Counted from the first letter of the stretch, positions 16,863 to 26,476 are shown. The stretch is DNA of 64,000 nucleotides from Streptomyces sp. DHE7-1 (GCA_016432725.1 JACJDG010000003.1:5114001-5178000), one strand, 5' to 3'. The notes: generated from the sequence alone by a model not told the origin. Numbers and translations are program-made.

Positions 16863-18203
16863 TCAGTTCCCCAGCATCCCGGTCCACAGCTCGGGGAAGT
16901 CCGGCAGGGTCTTCGCCGTCGTCGCGACGTTCTCGATCAGCACGCCCTCGACCGCCAGGCCGATGATCGCACCGGCCGTGGCCATGCGGTGGTCCTCGTA
17001 GGTGTGGAACACCCCGCCGTGCAGCGGGCGCGGGCGGATGTGCAGGCCGTCGGCCGTCTCGGTGACGTCGCCGCCGAGCTCGTTGATCTCCTTGGTGAGC
17101 GCGGCCAGCCGGTCCGTCTCGTGCAGCCGCAGATGGGCCACGCCCCGCAGGGTCGAGGGGGAGTCGGCGAGCGCGGCCACCGCGGCGATGCCCGGGGTCA
17201 GCTCGCCGACGTCGCTCAGGTCGACGTCGATGCCGTGCACCGAGCCCGAGCCCGAGAACACCAGCCCGAACTCGGTCAGCTCGCAGGAGCCGCCCATCTC
17301 GGTGAAGATCTCGCGCAGCCGGTCACCCGGCTGGGTGGTCCGCTCCGGCCAGTCCGGGATCAGCACCTTGCCGCCCGTGACCAGGGCCGCGGCCAGGAAC
17401 GGCTGGGCGTTGGACAGGTCCGGCTCGATCGTCAGGTCCCGGCCGAGCAGCGCACCCGGCGTCACCCGCCACACGTTCGGCTCGCCGCCCGACTCCGGGG
17501 TGTCCACCTGGGCGCCGACCGCGCGCAGCATGTCCACGGTCATCCGGATGTGCGGCAGGGAGGGCAGGGAGGCCCCGGTGTGCCGGACCTCGACACCCTG
17601 GTTGAAGCGCGGGCCGGACAGCAGCAGCGCGGAGACGAACTGGGAGGACGAGGAGGCGTCGATCGACACCGGACCGCCGTCCAGCGCCCCGGCGCCGTGC
17701 ACGGTCAGCGGCAGCGCGCCCCGGCCGTCGTCGTCGATCCGGGCGCCGAGCACCCGCAGCGCGTCGATCACGCCGTTGAGGGGCCGCTCGTACGACCGCG
17801 GGTCCCCGTCGAACCGGATCGGGCCGTCGGCCAGCGCGGCCACCGGCGGCAGGAAGCGCATCACCGTGCCGGCGTTGCCGACGTCGACCGTGGCCGGACC
17901 GTGCAGGCCGGTGGGCAGCACACGCCAGGCCTCACCGGAGCCGTCCGGGCCGCCCGCGACGGAGGAGCTGGACGACACGGTCTCCTCGATCTCCACGCCC
18001 ATGGCCCGCAGCGCGCCGGCCATCAGCAGGGTGTCGCGGGAGCGCAGCGGACGGCGCAGCCAGCCGGGCTCGGAGGCGAGGGCGGCCAGCACGAGGGCTC
18101 GGTTGGTGACCGACTTGGACCCGGGCACGTGGACCGTCGCGTCGACGGCTCCGCTCGCGTGCGGGGCGGGCCAGAGGGCGGGAGGGGCGGTGTTCGGGGC
18201 CAT
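16863..18203 (-). CDS. aroA: 3-phosphoshikimate 1-carboxyvinyltransferase (EPSP synthase)
   Basis: Predicted 446 aa. It condenses shikimate-3-phosphate with PEP in the shikimate pathway. The N-terminal substrate loop VPGSKSVTNRALVLAAL, the GNAGTVMRFLPPVA loop (family GNAGTAxR) and the C-terminal LHETDRLAALTKEINELGG signature are all present, and length is normal. There is a run of serines (SSSSSVAGG) in a loop near residue 90 which is unusual but in a surface position. Lies 16 nt upstream of rsgA and 28 nt downstream of the M50 peptidase gene start direction, so probably M50-aroA are separate units in tandem. Confidence 0.96.
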   Translation of the reverse strand: MAPNTAPPALWPAPHASGAVDATVHVPGSKSVTNRALVLAALASEPGWLRRPLRSRDTLLMAGALRAMGVEIEETVSSSSSVAGGPDGSGEAWRVLPTGLHGPATVDVGNAGTVMRFLPPVAALADGPIRFDGDPRSYERPLNGVIDALRVLGARIDDDGRGALPLTVHGAGALDGGPVSIDASSSSQFVSALLLSGPRFNQGVEVRHTGASLPSLPHIRMTVDMLRAVGAQVDTPESGGEPNVWRVTPGALLGRDLTIEPDLSNAQPFLAAALVTGGKVLIPDWPERTTQPGDRLREIFTEMGGSCELTEFGLVFSGSGSVHGIDVDLSDVGELTPGIAAVAALADSPSTLRGVAHLRLHETDRLAALTKEINELGGDVTETADGLHIRPRPLHGGVFHTYEDHRMATAGAIIGLAVEGVLIENVATTAKTLPDFPELWTGMLGN

Positions 18204-18231
18204 GGGGCCACTTTATAAGGAGGGGCCGGTA

Positions 18232-18942
18232 TCAACCCTCCAGCAGCCAGCGGCCGCCGCCGATCAGGGAGCACAGGGACACCGCGTGGAACAGGAACAG
18301 CCACAGGCCCGCCGGGACATGCGTCAGACGGGAGAGCTGGTCCGCGTCGGAGTCGCCCGCGCCGCCCCGCATCCGCTTGGCCTGCAGCTCGAACGGCGGC
18401 CGGACCCCGCCGAGCAGCAGGAACCACACCACCGCGTACGCGAACGCCGCCTGCACCTGCGGCCCCGTGAGCCAGGACACCAGTAGGAAGGCGCCGCCGG
18501 TCAGCACCACGGTCAGTACCCCGTAAGCGTTGCGGATCATCACCAGCATGACGACCAGCAGGGCGGTCGCCGCCCACAGCAGCACGGTGATGCGGCCGGC
18601 CGCCAGCAGCGCGGCACCGCCCAGGCCCAGCAGCGAGGGCGCCGTGTACCCGGCGGCCGCGGTGAGGATCATGCCCAGGCCGTACGGCTTGCCCCGGCTG
18701 ACGGTGAGGCCGCTGGTGTCGGAGTGCAGGCGGATGCCGGTGAGCTGCCGGCCGGTGAGCAGCGCCACCAGGCCGTGCCCGCCCTCGTGCGCGATGGTGA
18801 TGGCGTTGCGGGCTATGCGCCACAGGGGGTGCGGCACGACGACGGCCAGCGCGGCGACCCCGGTGGCCAGCACCACCCACAGGCCGGGATCGGGCTGGGT
18901 GCCGGTGAGCCGGTCCCAGAGGCCGGCGGTGAGGCTTTCCAT
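18232..18942 (-). CDS. M50-family (site-2-protease-like) integral membrane metallopeptidase
   Basis: Predicted 236 aa from ATG 18942 (MESLTAGLWDRLTGTQ). The zinc motif HEGGHGLVALLTGRQ sits in the second hydrophobic region; further transmembrane helices (TVLLWAATALLVVMLVMI, VLTVVLTGGAFLLVSWL, AYAVVWFLLLGGVRP) follow. The HExxH is intact; the second conserved M50 aspartate is not obvious, which is normal for this M50B-like subfamily (PF13398). It may cleave membrane-bound regulators, target unknown. Its end lies 28 nt before aroA, in the same direction, and its start is divergent from the SRAP gene by about 50 bp. Confidence 0.85.
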   Translation of the reverse strand: MESLTAGLWDRLTGTQPDPGLWVVLATGVAALAVVVPHPLWRIARNAITIAHEGGHGLVALLTGRQLTGIRLHSDTSGLTVSRGKPYGLGMILTAAAGYTAPSLLGLGGAALLAAGRITVLLWAATALLVVMLVMIRNAYGVLTVVLTGGAFLLVSWLTGPQVQAAFAYAVVWFLLLGGVRPPFELQAKRMRGGAGDSDADQLSRLTHVPAGLWLFLFHAVSLCSLIGGGRWLLEG

Positions 18943-18992
18943 TTGACCGAGCAGCTCCCTGTCCTCGTGCGGAGTCTGGCAGTGTGGCACGT

Positions 18993-19807
18993 ATGTGCGG
19001 ACGGTATGCATCCAGTCGTGGGCCCGAGGATCTCGCCGGAATCTTCGAGATCGAGAAGTGGGAGCCGGAGGAGACCCTGGAGCCGGACTACAACGTGGCT
19101 CCGACCAAGGAGGTCTACGCCGTACTGGACCGTCCGTTGAAAGACGGCGCGGACCCGCGTCCGGTTCGGCAGCTCCGCAGGCTGAGGTGGGGCCTGGTGC
19201 CCTCCTGGTCCAAGACGCCCGAGGGCGGCGCCCGGATGATCAACGCGCGCGCCGAGACCGTGCACGAGAAGCCCGCCTACCGCCGCGCCTTCGCCGCCCG
19301 GCGCTGCATCCTGCCCGCCGACGGCTACTACGAGTGGGTCACCGGCACCCAGGAGCGCGAGCTGGAGGTCGAGGGGAAGAAGAAGCGGCCGCGCAAGCAG
19401 CCGTACTTCGTGCTGCCCGCCGACGGCTCGGTCTTCGCGATGGCCGGCCTGTACGAGTTCTGGCGGGACCGGACCCTGCCCGACGACCACCCGAGCGCCT
19501 GGTGGGTCACCTGCTCGGTGATCACCACGGAGGCGGAGCGGACCCCACTGGCCGTCGCCCCCGCCGAGGGACCGCACTCCCTGGCCGACATCCACCCCCG
19601 CATGCCGCTCATGCTCACCCCGGAGCGCTGGGACGCCTGGCTGGACCCCTCCCGCACCGACCCGGAGGACCTGCGCGGGCTGCTCGACCCGCCCCGCACG
19701 GCCTGATGCGCGCCTACCCCGTCTCCACCGCCGTCAGCAACGTCCGCAACGGCGGCCCGGAGCTGCTGAAGGAGCTGGAGGCCCCGGAAGTCGGCACACT
19801 CTTCTGA
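18993..19807 (+). CDS. SRAP-domain DNA-protein crosslink protein (YedK/HMCES-like); frameshifted near the 3' end
   Basis: Start ATG 18993 gives MCGRYASSRGPEDL; removal of Met exposes the Cys2 that forms the thiazolidine link to abasic sites in single-stranded DNA. Other family residues are visible: NVAPT near residue 37, the WGLVPSW and MINARAETV segments, and a C-terminal HPRMPLML with the conserved histidine, after ILPADGYYEW. The frame stops at 19706 but the family C-terminus LMRAYPVSTAVSNVRNGG continues in the -1 frame to 19807; one base is missing within 19688-19702. Full length would be about 271 aa. Role: shielding abasic sites at stalled forks. Confidence 0.88.
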
Positions 19808-19808
19808 C

Positions 19809-20445
19809 GTGACCACCATGACCGCACAGACCGTCCCGACCGACGCCGGCGACGCCCGGATCACCTGGCACCGGGCGTGCGCCGCCCGCCTCGTCCTCGC
19901 GGTGAGCCATGGCGCCGGGGCGGCATCGAGGCCCGCGACCTCCAGGCGCTCGCCCGGGTGCTGCCGGCCCACGGGGTGACCGTGGCCCTCGTCGAGCAGC
20001 CCTGGCGGGTGGCCGGTAAGAAGCTCGCACCCGCGCCGAAGACCCTGGACACCGGCTGGCGCGGCCTGTGGCCCGCGCTGGCGGCGCCGGGCCTGCCCGT
20101 CGTCTCCGGCGGCCGCAGCGCGGGCGCCCGGGTCGCCTGCCGCACCGCGGCGGAACTGGGCGCGCACGCCGTGCTCGCGCTGAGCTTCCCGCTGCACCCG
20201 CCGGGCCGGCCGGAGAAGTCCCGCGCCGCGGAACTGCTCGGCGCCGGGGTCCCCACCCTCGTCGTGCAGGGCGGTAACGACCCCTTCGGCCGGCCGGCGG
20301 AGTTCCCCGAGGGGACCACCGGATGATCGAGGTGCCCGGCGGCGACCACGGGTTCGCCGTGCCCAGGCGCGCCGAGATCACCCAGGAGCGGGCGCTGGAG
20401 ATCATCACCGACGGCGTCGTGGAGTGGACCGGCTCACTCGGGTGA
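19809..20445 (+). CDS. Alpha/beta hydrolase family protein; two frameshifts in this sequence
   Basis: GTG 19809 lies 1 nt after the SRAP stop, suggesting translational coupling. The product reads VTTMTAQTVPTDAGDA then VLAVSHGAG; the frame is lost at GGGG near 19915 and regained as GIEARDLQALARVLPAHGV. The nucleophile elbow is SGGRSAGARVACR (GxSxG). A second break at about 20322 separates EFPEGTTG from MIEVPGGDHGF, which holds the catalytic histidine, and the frame then ends at TGA 20443-20445 after VEWTGSLG. Both breaks are one-base deletions. It resembles the small KANL3/Tex30-type hydrolases; substrate unknown. Confidence 0.8.
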
Positions 20446-20449
20446 CCCG

Positions 20450-20475
20450 GGAATGCCCGGCGGCGGGGCGCTGTT
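20450..20475 (+). promoter_or_regulatory. SigR-dependent autoregulatory promoter upstream of sigR
   Basis: GGAAT at 20450-20454 and GTT at 20473-20475 are separated by exactly 18 nt, a perfect match to the SigR consensus, and lie 60 nt upstream of the long-form start codon. In S. coelicolor the equivalent upstream promoter is induced by thiol oxidants and yields the extended, unstable isoform. Confidence 0.85.
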
Positions 20476-20534
20476 GAGGCGGACAGAAGTGCTGAGGGAT
20501 CAGCGCCGACGTCGTAGGAAAGGAAGTCCGCCGC

Positions 20535-21401
20535 ATGGGTTCGACGTACTGCCCGAGCCGCAGCAGCCGCGCTGACCTGGACTGGACGGTGCTGCACGCG
20601 GCCAGGACCGCTCCTATTCGAGCGGCGGCAGGTACGGGTCGTGTTCTATCCTCCGAAACAGGTGGGACCGGTCTCGGTCCCGTCCGGGAACTTGAGGAGG
20701 TGGGTCCGGTCACCGGTACCGACGCAGGGACCGACAACGGCCAGGCGGAGCAGCCCGAGGGCCGGGGCATGAGCGCGGACACGGAGACCGGCTCCGAGTC
20801 GACCGCGGAGCGCAGCGCGCGCTTCGAGCGGGACGCGCTGGAATTCCTCGACCAGATGTACTCGGCCGCCCTGCGCATGACGCGCAATCCGGCCGACGCC
20901 GAGGACCTGGTTCAGGAGACCTACGCCAAGGCGTACGGGTCCTTCCACCAGTTCCGCGAGGGCACCAACCTCAAGGCGTGGCTGTACCGGATCCTGACCA
21001 ACACCTTCATCAACTCGTACCGCAAGAAGCAGCGCGAACCCCAGCGCAGCGCGGCCGAGGAGATCGAGGACTGGCAGCTCGCCCGCGCCGAGTCGCACAT
21101 GTCGACGGGTCTGCGCTCCGCCGAGTCGCAGGCGCTCGACCACCTGCCCGACTCGGACGTGAAGGAAGCGCTGCAGGCGATCCCCGAGGAGTTCCGCATC
21201 GCCGTCTACCTCGCGGACGTAGAGGGCTTTGCGTACAAGGAGATCGCGGACATCATGGGGACACCCATCGGAACGGTGATGTCCCGGCTGCACCGGGGCC
21301 GCCGTCAGCTGCGCGGCATGCTGGAGGACTACGCCCGCGAACGCGGACTGGTCCCGGCGGGCGCCGGAGAGTCGAACGAAGCGAAAGGCTCGGGCTCATG
21401 A
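20535..21401 (+). CDS. sigR: ECF sigma factor SigR (thiol-oxidative stress), with N-terminally extended isoform
   Basis: The long form starts at ATG 20535 (288 aa); the basic form starts at GTG 20700 (VGPVTGTDAG, 233 aa), with GAGGAG almost abutting it. The 55-residue difference equals the extension reported for the induced unstable SigR isoform in S. coelicolor. Region 2 is present (FLDQMYSAALRMTRNPADAEDLVQ, with DAEDLVQETYAKAY and the -10 contact helix), and region 4 contains ADIMGTPIGTVMSRLHRGRRQLR. It directs transcription of thioredoxin and other redox genes. It overlaps rsrA by 4 nt (ATGA), so sigma and anti-sigma are translationally coupled. The SigR-type promoter upstream supports positive autoregulation. 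Confidence 0.97.
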   Translation: MGSTYCPSRSSRADLDWTVLHAARTAPIRAAAGTGRVLSSETGGTGLGPVRELEEVGPVTGTDAGTDNGQAEQPEGRGMSADTETGSESTAERSARFERDALEFLDQMYSAALRMTRNPADAEDLVQETYAKAYGSFHQFREGTNLKAWLYRILTNTFINSYRKKQREPQRSAAEEIEDWQLARAESHMSTGLRSAESQALDHLPDSDVKEALQAIPEEFRIAVYLADVEGFAYKEIADIMGTPIGTVMSRLHRGRRQLRGMLEDYARERGLVPAGAGESNEAKGSGS

Positions 21402-21709
21402 GCTGCGGAGAGCCGCACGAGACGGACTGCAGTGAGGTGCTCGACCACCTCTACGAGTTCCTCGACAGCGAGATGCCGGACATCGATCGCGACAAGTTCC
21501 AGCACCACTTCGAGGAATGCTCGCCGTGCCTGGAGAAGTACGGCCTGGAGCAGGCCGTGAAGAAGCTCGTCAAGCGGTGCTGCGGCCATGACGACGTGCC
21601 CGCCGACCTGCGTGCCAAGGTGATGGGGCGGATCGACCTGATCCGCTCCGGGCAGACCGTCCCCGAGCACGACGTCACCAAGGCGCCGGTGACGCCGCAG
21701 GAGTCCTGA
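21398..21709 (+). CDS. rsrA: Zinc-binding redox-sensing anti-sigma factor RsrA
   Basis: Predicted 103 aa, starting at ATG 21398 in the ATGA overlap with sigR. The ZAS motif is complete: HHFEECSPCLEKYG gives the H-x3-C-x2-C, and the upstream cysteine is in ETDCSEVLDHLYEFLD. Under disulfide stress zinc is lost, a disulfide forms and SigR is freed. Additional cysteines (KRCCGHD) lie after the core as in the S. coelicolor protein. The acidic C-terminal tail is unstructured. Cytoplasmic. Confidence 0.96.
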   Translation: MSCGEPHETDCSEVLDHLYEFLDSEMPDIDRDKFQHHFEECSPCLEKYGLEQAVKKLVKRCCGHDDVPADLRAKVMGRIDLIRSGQTVPEHDVTKAPVTPQES

Positions 21710-21834
21710 CCCGCGCCCTCCGGCCGAACGGCCCTGTCACCCGAACGTGCTAATCCTCGGGTCATGGGCCCCCGGACCCCCCGAATCCCGTCCTAGGCTC
21801 CGAGCCTGCACCGGCACGGTCGGGGGAGGGCGCG

Positions 21835-23179
21835 ATGGAGGCGACGGTTCCGGCGAGAGCGCAAGGCTATGTGGCCTGTGTCGCTCTGCTCGCCGCGTTC
21901 TGCGTCCTGCCCCTGCACACCATCCGCACGCCCTGGTGGGCGCTGGCCCTGCTCGCCGCGCTGTACGCGGCCTGCGAGCACGTCGTACGGCGCCGCTTCG
22001 GCGGAACGTTCTATCCGGTGCTGCTCGCCGGCGCATTCCTGCTGCCGCCGCCCGCCGCCGCGCTGGTGCCGCTGCCGGCCGCCCTGCTCGCCCACGTCGA
22101 GCACGGGCCGGTGCTGCTCCGGCGCGTCTGGCGGGCCGCGCAGCCCGCGCTCGCCGTGTGGGCCGCGGCCCGGGTGCACTGGGCGCTCGGCGGGCGGGAC
22201 GCCGTCGTGGCCCACGCCTTCCCCTACGCCCTCGTACCCGCGGGGGCGGCGGTGCTCGCCTTCTGCGTGGTGCTCAGCGCGCTCGACGGCGGCCTCCTCG
22301 CCGCGGGTGTGGGGGTGCCGCCCACGCCCCTGCGGCAGTGGGGAGGGCGCCCGCGCGCCGGGCCTGGCGCGGGCTGCTGTCCCGCTCGCTGGCGCCGGGC
22401 GCGGTGCACGGGCTGGCCGGGCTGATGATGGCCGTGCTGTGGCGCAGCCGGTACGGCCCCGTCTCCGCGCTGCTCGTACTGCTGCCGATGGGCGTCTCCT
22501 GCTGGGTCTTCGCGCAGTACCACCGGGAGCGGGCCGCCCACCAGGCCACCATCCGCGCCCTGGTGCAGGCCGTCGACATCAAGGACGGCTACACCCGCGG
22601 CCACAGCGAGCGGGTCGGCCGGGCCTCGGTGCTGATCGCCCGCGAACTCGGGCTCGACGACGAACGCGTCGAGGTGCTCCGCTTCGCCGGCATCCTGCAC
22701 GACGTCGGCAAACTCGGCGTCCCCACCCGGCTGCTGCGCAAGGACGGCCCGCTGACCCCGAGGAACGGCGCATCATCGAGCTGCACCCGGAGTACGGCCA
22801 CGAGATGGTCCGCGGGATCTCCTTCCTCGGCGAGGCCCGCGCGGCGATCCTGCACCACCACGAACGGCTCGACGGCAGCGGCTACCCCTACGGGCTGGCG
22901 GGCGGTCAGATTCCCGAGTGCGCCCGCGTGGTCGCCGTCGCCGACGCCTTCGACGCGATGACCTCCACCCGCTCCTACAGCAGGGCCCGCCCGGTGGAGG
23001 CGGCGGTCGAGGAACTGGAGCGCTGCGCGGGCACCCACTTCGACCCGCGCATGGTCACCGCCCTCGTCCGGGCGCTGGGCAGGCACGGCTGGCACCCGGC
23101 CGTCACCGCCGACGACGCCCCGCGCACGGTCCCCGCCCAGCAGCCGGCCGGCGGCCGCCGCAGCGGGGCACACCGGTGA
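21835..23179 (+). CDS. Membrane HD-GYP domain phosphohydrolase; two frameshifts in this sequence
   Basis: ATG 21835 follows GGGAGGG. The N-terminal half has several transmembrane helices (VACVALLAAFCVLPLH, ALALLAALYAAC, YPVLLAGAFLLPPPAAAL). The frame breaks near 22340-22360 and again at 22756-22762 (LTP-EERRIIELHPEYGHEM). The C-terminal half is a full HD-GYP domain: TRGHSERVG, FAGILHDVGKLGVP and HHHERLDGSGYPYGLAGG, then AVADAFDAMTS. HD-GYP enzymes hydrolyse cyclic di-GMP; whether this one does is untested here. Restored length about 448 aa. The next gene overlaps by 4 nt. This may be one of the two HD-GYP proteins described in streptomycetes, not proven. Confidence 0.85.
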
Positions 23180-24417
23180 CCGCACTCCGGCTCATCCACG
23201 CCTGCGCGGCCGTCACCGCCACCGTGAGTCTCGCCCTCACCCTGTGGAACGGCGTCGACGACCAGGGCGTCGCGCTCGCCTTCGGCGTGCTCATAGCCGT
23301 CGGCGAGCTGACCCGGTGGTCCGGCACCGGGGCGCGCCGCACCGCGCCCCTGGGCACCGCCGGGTCGCTGTCGTACGCCCTGCTGGGGCCCGACGCGGGG
23401 CACCCCACCGGGCACAGCGCCGCGCAGGTCGTCACCGTCGTCCTCGCCGCCTCCCTGCTCGGCGGCGTCCCGCACATCTGGTGCGGCCGCACATCCACCC
23501 TCGACCACCTCGCCCGTCGCGTCCTCACCGCGGGCTTCGCCGCCGTCTGCTTCCAACCCCTCTACAACGGGGGTGCGTTCCGGACCTGGGACGGTCCCGC
23601 CTACGCTCTGCTGCTCGTCGCGCTGCTCGTCCTCACCGCGCTCTGCGACGCCGTCCTCGCCGCCGCCCTCGCCCACTCCCGCACCCGCTGGCGCTTCGGC
23701 CCGCTGCTGCGCGAGGAACTGCGCGGACTGCTCGGCATCGGCTTCGCCGTGTGCGCGACCGGCGCGGTGATGGCGCTCGCGGTCGCCGTGGCCGGGCTGT
23801 GGGCGCTGCCCGTGTTCTGCGTGCCGCTGCTGCTCACCCAGCTCTCGGTCCGCCGCTACGCCGCCGTGCGGGCCACCTACCGGCAGACCATCGCGTCCCT
23901 CGCCCGGGCCACCGAGGTGGCCGGCTGCACCCCCGCCGGGCACGCCCGCCGGGTCGCCGCGCTCAGCCGGGCCGTCGGCCGCGACCTGGGCCTGTCCCGT
24001 CCCGAGCTGACCGTGCTGGAGTACGCGGCGCTGATGCACGACATCGGCCAGCTCAGCCTTGTCGACCCGGTCCCGGCCGGGGCCACCGCCACACTGCCCG
24101 GCGAGGAGCAGCGGCGCATCGCGCTGCTCGGCGGCGCCGTCGTACGGCAGACCGGGGTGGACGCGGAGGTCGCCACGGTCGTCGAGCGCCAGGCCGACCC
24201 GTACCCGGAGCAGCCGCTGGCCGCGCGGATCGTGCGGGCCGTGAACGCCTACGAGGAGAAGGCCCGCGACGCCGGGCCCGAGGGTCCGCTGCTGGCCCTG
24301 GAGGAGCTGCGCCTGGCCACCGCCGGGGATTACGCTCCGGAGGTTGTCGAATCCCTCGCCCGGGTACTCTCCCAGGCGCTGTCTGACCCCGCGTGTGACG
24401 GGGTAACCCATGGGTAA
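23176..24417 (+). CDS. Membrane protein with degenerate HD domain, partner of the upstream HD-GYP protein
   Basis: Predicted 413 aa from GTG 23176, whose TGA overlap with the upstream gene implies coupling. The first 235 residues contain about six transmembrane helices (ALRLIHACAAVTATVSLAL, VVTVVLAASLLGGVPHIW, ALLLVALLVLTALCDAVLAA and others). The rest is an HD-domain fold retaining AGHARRVAALSRAVGRDLGLS and ALMHDIGQLSLVDPVP, but the HHERxDGxGYP motif of true HD-GYP enzymes is absent (the equivalent stretch is VERQADPYPEQPLAARI). It may therefore be a non-catalytic or ligand-sensing partner. Confidence 0.82.
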   Translation: MTALRLIHACAAVTATVSLALTLWNGVDDQGVALAFGVLIAVGELTRWSGTGARRTAPLGTAGSLSYALLGPDAGHPTGHSAAQVVTVVLAASLLGGVPHIWCGRTSTLDHLARRVLTAGFAAVCFQPLYNGGAFRTWDGPAYALLLVALLVLTALCDAVLAAALAHSRTRWRFGPLLREELRGLLGIGFAVCATGAVMALAVAVAGLWALPVFCVPLLLTQLSVRRYAAVRATYRQTIASLARATEVAGCTPAGHARRVAALSRAVGRDLGLSRPELTVLEYAALMHDIGQLSLVDPVPAGATATLPGEEQRRIALLGGAVVRQTGVDAEVATVVERQADPYPEQPLAARIVRAVNAYEEKARDAGPEGPLLALEELRLATAGDYAPEVVESLARVLSQALSDPACDGVTHG

Positions 24418-24517
24418 TGAGCGCCTTTGAGGCCGTACGTGGTTGGATGCGAGGGAGAGGGTGTCCGGGGGCACAAGCCAGCCCACTGTGCGGAAATGGA
24501 ACTGGCAGGCGGGAATC

Positions 24518-25497
24518 GTGAGGATCTTCGGAAAGGGACGACACCGGCCCTCCGCCTCCTGGCGGCAGGCCACCGACCGGGCGTTCACGCTCATCGGAGA
24601 CGGCCGGTACGAGGACGCGGGCGAGCTGCTGACACGCGCGGCCGACCTGGAACCCTGGCTGGCGGAGTCCTGGTTCAACCTCGCTCTGCTGCACAAGTTC
24701 CGGCACGACTGGGAGCAGGCCCGGGCCGCCGGACTGCGGGCCGTCGCGCTGCTGGACCGGGAGACCGGCGCCCCCGACTGGTGGAACGTCGGCATCGCCG
24801 CCACCGCCCTGCAGGACTGGCCGCTGGCCCGGCGGGCCTGGCAGGCCTACGGGCTGCGGGTGCCCGGCGGCGCCACCGCGGCGGGCGAGCCGCTCGGCAT
24901 GGACCTGGGCAGCGCGGCCGTACGGCTTTCGCCGGAGGGCGAGGCCGAGGTGGTGTGGGGCCGCAGGCTGGACCCGGCGCGGATCGAGGTGCTGTCCATC
25001 CCGCTGCCCTCGTCCGGGCGGCGCTGGGGGAGGTCGTGCTGCACGACGGCGTCCCGCACGGCGAGCGCACCACGTCCGCCGGGCACTCCTTCCCGGTGTT
25101 CGACGAGATCGAGCTGTGGGCGCCCTCGCCCGTGCCCACCTGGGTGGTGCTGCTGGAGGCGGCCACGGAGGCCGACCGGGACGCCCTGGAACAGCTCGCG
25201 GCGGACGCGGGGTTCGCCGCGGAGGACTGGTCCTCCTCGGTGCGGCTGCTGTGCCGGATGTGCTCGGAGTCACGGATGCCGTCGGACGAGGGCGACGGTG
25301 TGCACCTGGACCCCCACGACCACAGTGAACCCGGTCACCCCGGGCCGCTCGGGCACCGTACCGACGGGCAGCTCTGGGTGCCGGAGCGGGAGTGCGGGGT
25401 CGCCGCGCCGGCGTCGCTCGTCCGGGGCCTGCTCGACGGGTGGGTCGCGGACAGCCCGGACTCCCGGGACTGGCGCGATCTCGAAGAGGTTTGCTGA
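24518..25497 (+). CDS. Tetratricopeptide-repeat protein; frameshifted in this sequence
   Basis: GTG 24518 (VRIFGKGRHRPSASWRQATD) is the likely start; the frame is open further upstream (GTG or ATG near 24443), but those leaders look non-conserved. TPR-like helices occupy residues 15-110 (RAADLEPWLAESWFNLALLHKFRHDWEQARAAGLRAVAL is split over two repeats). The remainder is a mixed domain with HDGVPHGERTTSAGHSFPVFDEIELW. The frame breaks at GGGGG near 25027-25032 (GRRWG-EVVLHDG) and the -1 frame runs to 25497. No catalytic signature. Product would be about 326 aa. Directly upstream of def, 70 nt apart. Confidence 0.82.
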
Positions 25498-25567
25498 CCA
25501 CCGGTGACCGGCCGCGTTTAGGCTGTATCCGAGATTTCCAATGCTTGCAGGAAGGCATACGTCGGTC

Positions 25568-26218
25568 ATGGCGCAGCAGGACACCGATCAGCAGCACGCG
25601 GGCGTGCTCCCCGTCGACGACGAGGGCTACGTCGTCGACACGGAGGACTGCGAGGAGCGCGAGGGGACCTGGCGCGAGCGCGGCACCTCGCGGCCGATCA
25701 CGGTCGTCGGCAACCCGGTGCTCCACAAGGAGTGCAAGGACGTCACCGAGTTCGGCGCGGAGCTGGACCAGCTGGTCGCCGACATGTTCGCCAGCCAGCG
25801 CACCGCCGAGGGCGTGGGCCTGGCCGCCAACCAGATCGGCGTGGACCGGAAGGTCTTCGTGTACGACTGCCAGGACGACGAGGGCGTCCGGCACGTCGGC
25901 GTGGTGTGCAACCCGAAGCTGGTCGACCTGCCGGCCGACCGGCGCAGGCTGGACGACAGCAACGAGGGCTGCCTGTCCGTGCCCACGGCGTACGCGCCGC
26001 TCGCGCGTCCCGACTACGCCGAGGTGACCGGTCAGGACGAGAAGGGCAACCCGATCAAGGTCCGCGGCACCGGCTACTTCGCACGGTGTTTGCAGCACGA
26101 GACCGATCACCTCTACGGCTACCTCTACATCGACCGCCTGTCCAAGCGTGATCGCAAGGACGCGCTGCGCCAGATGGCCGAGAACGAGCCACGCTACCCC
26201 GTGGTCGCCAACGACTGA
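25568..26218 (+). CDS. def: Peptide deformylase
   Basis: Predicted 216 aa from ATG 25568 (MAQQDTDQQHAGVLP); an in-frame ATG 27 nt upstream is an alternative. It removes the N-formyl group from nascent proteins using a ferrous or zinc centre. All three motifs are present: GVGLAANQIG, EGCLSVP with the metal-binding cysteine, and CLQHETDHLYGYLYIDRL with HExxH. The 45-residue N-terminal extension (VDDEGYVVDTEDCEEREG) before the catalytic core is longer than in E. coli but usual for one of the Streptomyces deformylases. A perfect hairpin follows. Confidence 0.96.
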   Translation: MAQQDTDQQHAGVLPVDDEGYVVDTEDCEEREGTWRERGTSRPITVVGNPVLHKECKDVTEFGAELDQLVADMFASQRTAEGVGLAANQIGVDRKVFVYDCQDDEGVRHVGVVCNPKLVDLPADRRRLDDSNEGCLSVPTAYAPLARPDYAEVTGQDEKGNPIKVRGTGYFARCLQHETDHLYGYLYIDRLSKRDRKDALRQMAENEPRYPVVAND

Positions 26219-26271
26219 GGCGCCCGGCCGGAGCCCCGGCCACCGCGCGGAGCAGCGACGACGTCCGTCAC

Positions 26272-26305
26272 GACGCCCGTCCGGGATCCTTCCCGGACGG
26301 GCGTC
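26272..26305. terminator. Terminator downstream of def
   Basis: GACGCCCGTCCGGGA (26272-26286) and TCCCGGACGGGCGTC (26291-26305) form a perfect 15-bp stem with a TCCT loop, 54 nt after the deformylase stop. Confidence 0.88.
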
Positions 26306-26476
26306 GCTCATTTGTTCGTCACATGAATCCCGGCAACCTGGGGTGGTGATTGAAGCAAATCCGTTCCCTCGGCGGTCAGTTGTGGTGCTGAATGGGAAGT
26401 GCGGGGATACGCAACGGCGCACGCCCGGCACGACAAGGAGGGCTGTGCGCTCCTGGCGGCTGAGAGGGGACAGTTC

